From JBHHXG01 sp046756985 (GTDB lineage: Bacteria; Pseudomonadota; Zetaproteobacteria; Mariprofundales; Mariprofundaceae): DNA of 6,788 nucleotides. Position 1 is the stretch's first letter. Each line of letters opens with the position of its first letter. The notes beneath the pieces are model-generated. The model was not told the origin of the DNA and searched no databases. It worked only from the letters and a program-made list of their open reading frames with translations. A program made the translations under genes and the position numbers. Shown piece by piece: positions 5,601 to 6,788 of this stretch. The DNA lies in NCBI GenBank assembly GCA_046756985.1, contig JBHHXG010000078.1, positions 1 to 6,788 on the forward strand, read 5' to 3'.

Positions 5601-6070
5601 CCTGCCTCCGATTCGGGGTAGGGATCGTGCAATCCCAGCGTATGCATCACCTGGCGCTCAAGAGTCTGCATCACGGCCGTATCTTCGTCTCCACCATGTG
5701 TAAAGCCAAGCAGGTGCAGCGTGCCATGCACAATCAGATGCAGGATATGCGGTACGGTGTCGCGGCCAAGACGGTCAGCCTCACGATATACAAACGGCGT
5801 GGAAAGTATAATGTCGCCAAGATATTCGTTCGGATCGAAGGCCGGGCCATCCTGCATCGGAAACGACAAGACATCCGTCTTACTGTCCTGCTCCCGCCAC
5901 TGTCGATTCAGTTGCTGGACGATTGCATCATCAGAAAAGCGTACACACAGCGATGGTGAATCGCCCGCAACCCCTGCCATATGACAGGTAAGTGTCGCTG
6001 CGCTGGCAACGGCAACCTCATCTGGCAGCCCATGCATATCAACGCCATCATCAATGAGCACCTCAACCAT
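5597..6070 (-). CDS. ybeY: Endoribonuclease YbeY / 16S rRNA maturation factor
   Basis: YbeY is a single-domain zinc-dependent RNase needed for 16S rRNA 3'-end maturation and ribosome quality control. The sequence shows SKTDVLSFPM and EYLGDIILS, then the metal-binding HGTLHLLGFTH, whose three histidines match the family's H-x3-H-x5-H, with DED and the helical TLERQVMHTLG following. Starting at the ATG at 6070 (MVEVLIDDG) the protein has 157 residues, close to the 155 of E. coli, and overlaps phoH by eight bases. Two in-frame starts lie upstream, an ATG at 6085 and a TTG at 6097. The TTG has GGAG about four bases before it but would overlap phoH by 35 bases. The start is therefore not settled. 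The stop overlaps the CorC-type start. Its position after phoH matches the E. coli ybeZYX order, where YbeZ and YbeY act together. Confidence 0.95.
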   Translation of the reverse strand: MVEVLIDDGVDMHGLPDEVAVASAATLTCHMAGVAGDSPSLCVRFSDDAIVQQLNRQWREQDSKTDVLSFPMQDGPAFDPNEYLGDIILSTPFVYREADRLGRDTVPHILHLIVHGTLHLLGFTHGGDEDTAVMQTLERQVMHTLGLHDPYPESEAG

Positions 6071-6788
6071 CTTCCACACGTTCATAAGCGGATACAATGC
6101 GCTCCACCAGACGATGGCGTACCACGTCGCGTCCGGTCAGGCGGCAGATACCGACCTCGTTTACATCCTCCAGCACCTGCAGGGCATGCAATAACCCGCT
6201 GTGGTGATGCTGGGGCAGGTCAACCTGGGTCACATCACCAGTTACCACCATTTTTGAACCGAAGCCAAGCCGGGTCAAAAACATTTTCATCTGTTCCCTC
6301 GTCGTATTCTGCGCCTCATCCAGAATTACAAAGGCGTCATTGAGCGTGCGTCCGCGCATATAGGCCAACGGAGCAATTTCGATGCGTCCGGACTCCATCA
6401 TGGCATTCATTTTTTCTATCCCCAACATGTCAGCCAGCGCATCGAATAACGGGCGCAAATACGGGTCGACTTTCTGTTGCATGTCGCCGGGCAAAAAACC
6501 CAAGCGTTCGCCAGCCTCGACAGCAGGTCGCGTCAGGATGATGCGTTCCACCTGCTGCGCCTGCAGCGTCACCACTGCTGCTGCCACAGCCAGGTAAGTC
6601 TTGCCGGTTCCTGCCGGGCCAACGGCCAGCGTCAGTACTTGCTGCTGGATAGTCTCCAGATAATGTTTCTGGTTGTTTGTTTTTCCCTGTACATGACGGC
6701 GGCCAGCGATCAGCGCCGCTCCCTGTCCAGCTGCTTGCGAAGCATCCGGGAGATCAGACGAGCTACCGTGTCCGTCATCGCGCAATAA
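6063..6788 (-). CDS. phoH: PhoH-family ATPase (YbeZ), N-terminus outside the window
   Basis: The frame is open to the window edge. The first visible codons are Leu-Leu; the TTG near the edge is not a credible start, because about 100 N-terminal residues expected for the family, including the KH-like part, are missing. The visible 241 residues hold the PhoH P-loop domain: Walker A VGPAGTGKT (about 55-63 counted from the TTG), LTRPAVEAGERLGFLPGD, KVDPYLRPLFDAL, APLAYMRGRTLND, Walker B FVILDEAQNTT (about 152-162) and VVTGDVTQVDLP. These closely follow E. coli YbeZ. The family has ATPase and probable RNA helicase activity and partners YbeY in RNA and ribosome metabolism; the phosphate-starvation name comes from E. 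coli PhoH. The C-terminal tail is shorter than in E. coli, ending soon after SAYERVEDG. It is the first gene in the visible operon, and the operon promoter is not in this window. Confidence 0.96.
   Translation of the reverse strand, partial: LLRDDGHGSSSDLPDASQAAGQGAALIAGRRHVQGKTNNQKHYLETIQQQVLTLAVGPAGTGKTYLAVAAAVVTLQAQQVERIILTRPAVEAGERLGFLPGDMQQKVDPYLRPLFDALADMLGIEKMNAMMESGRIEIAPLAYMRGRTLNDAFVILDEAQNTTREQMKMFLTRLGFGSKMVVTGDVTQVDLPQHHHSGLLHALQVLEDVNEVGICRLTGRDVVRHRLVERIVSAYERVEDG

Noticed and set aside
5348..5959. 203-residue plus-strand open frame opposite corC and ybeY
   Set aside because: It is antisense to two clearly conserved genes, and its translation is rich in Arg, His and Cys without any recognisable domain.
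6783..6785. TTG at the window edge as the phoH start
   Set aside because: The frame continues to the edge and about 100 residues of the usual N-terminus are missing, so the gene is simply cut by the window.

Overview
This is chromosomal housekeeping DNA from a proteobacterium. The evidence is the phoH-ybeY-corC-lnt gene order, which is classic in Gamma- and Betaproteobacteria, an outer-membrane lipoprotein maturation enzyme (Lnt), and a DUF2782-type exported protein, a family I associate with those groups. Base composition looks moderately GC-rich by eye (not counted). A deep-branching lineage such as Acidithiobacillia or Zetaproteobacteria would also fit, but that placement is a guess. I see no phage, transposon, CRISPR, rRNA or tRNA sequence.

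Layout: nearly everything is on the minus strand, so transcription runs from high to low coordinates. From 6788 down to 1753 there is a tightly packed run: phoH (N-terminus beyond the window), ybeY, a CorC/HlyC-type CBS protein, lnt, gpsA and an Smr-domain gene. Four of the five junctions overlap by a few bases and the fifth has a 7-base gap, so the run looks like one translationally coupled operon. It joins RNA maintenance (PhoH, YbeY) with envelope and lipid functions (CorC, Lnt, GpsA).

The operon ends against a short plus-strand gene (1436-1738) for an unrecognised 100-residue single-span membrane protein, the only plus-strand gene. Divergent from it is a minus-strand pair: a secreted DUF2782-like protein followed, in the same reading frame and separated only by a TGA stop, by a stand-alone ThiE/TenI-fold protein that has lost several thiamine phosphate synthase active-site residues. 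A weak terminator-like hairpin follows this pair.

The left end holds a small cysteine-rich protein with a SAP/Rho-N-like N-terminus. It has its own promoter (consensus -35 and extended -10, but a 20-base spacer) and a perfect Shine-Dalgarno sequence that can be masked by a CCUCC/GGAGG hairpin in the leader.

No clearly new multi-gene system is visible. The points most worth a second look are the masked ribosome binding site of the cysteine-rich protein, the degenerate stand-alone ThiE-like protein abutting the DUF2782 gene, and the orphan membrane protein.
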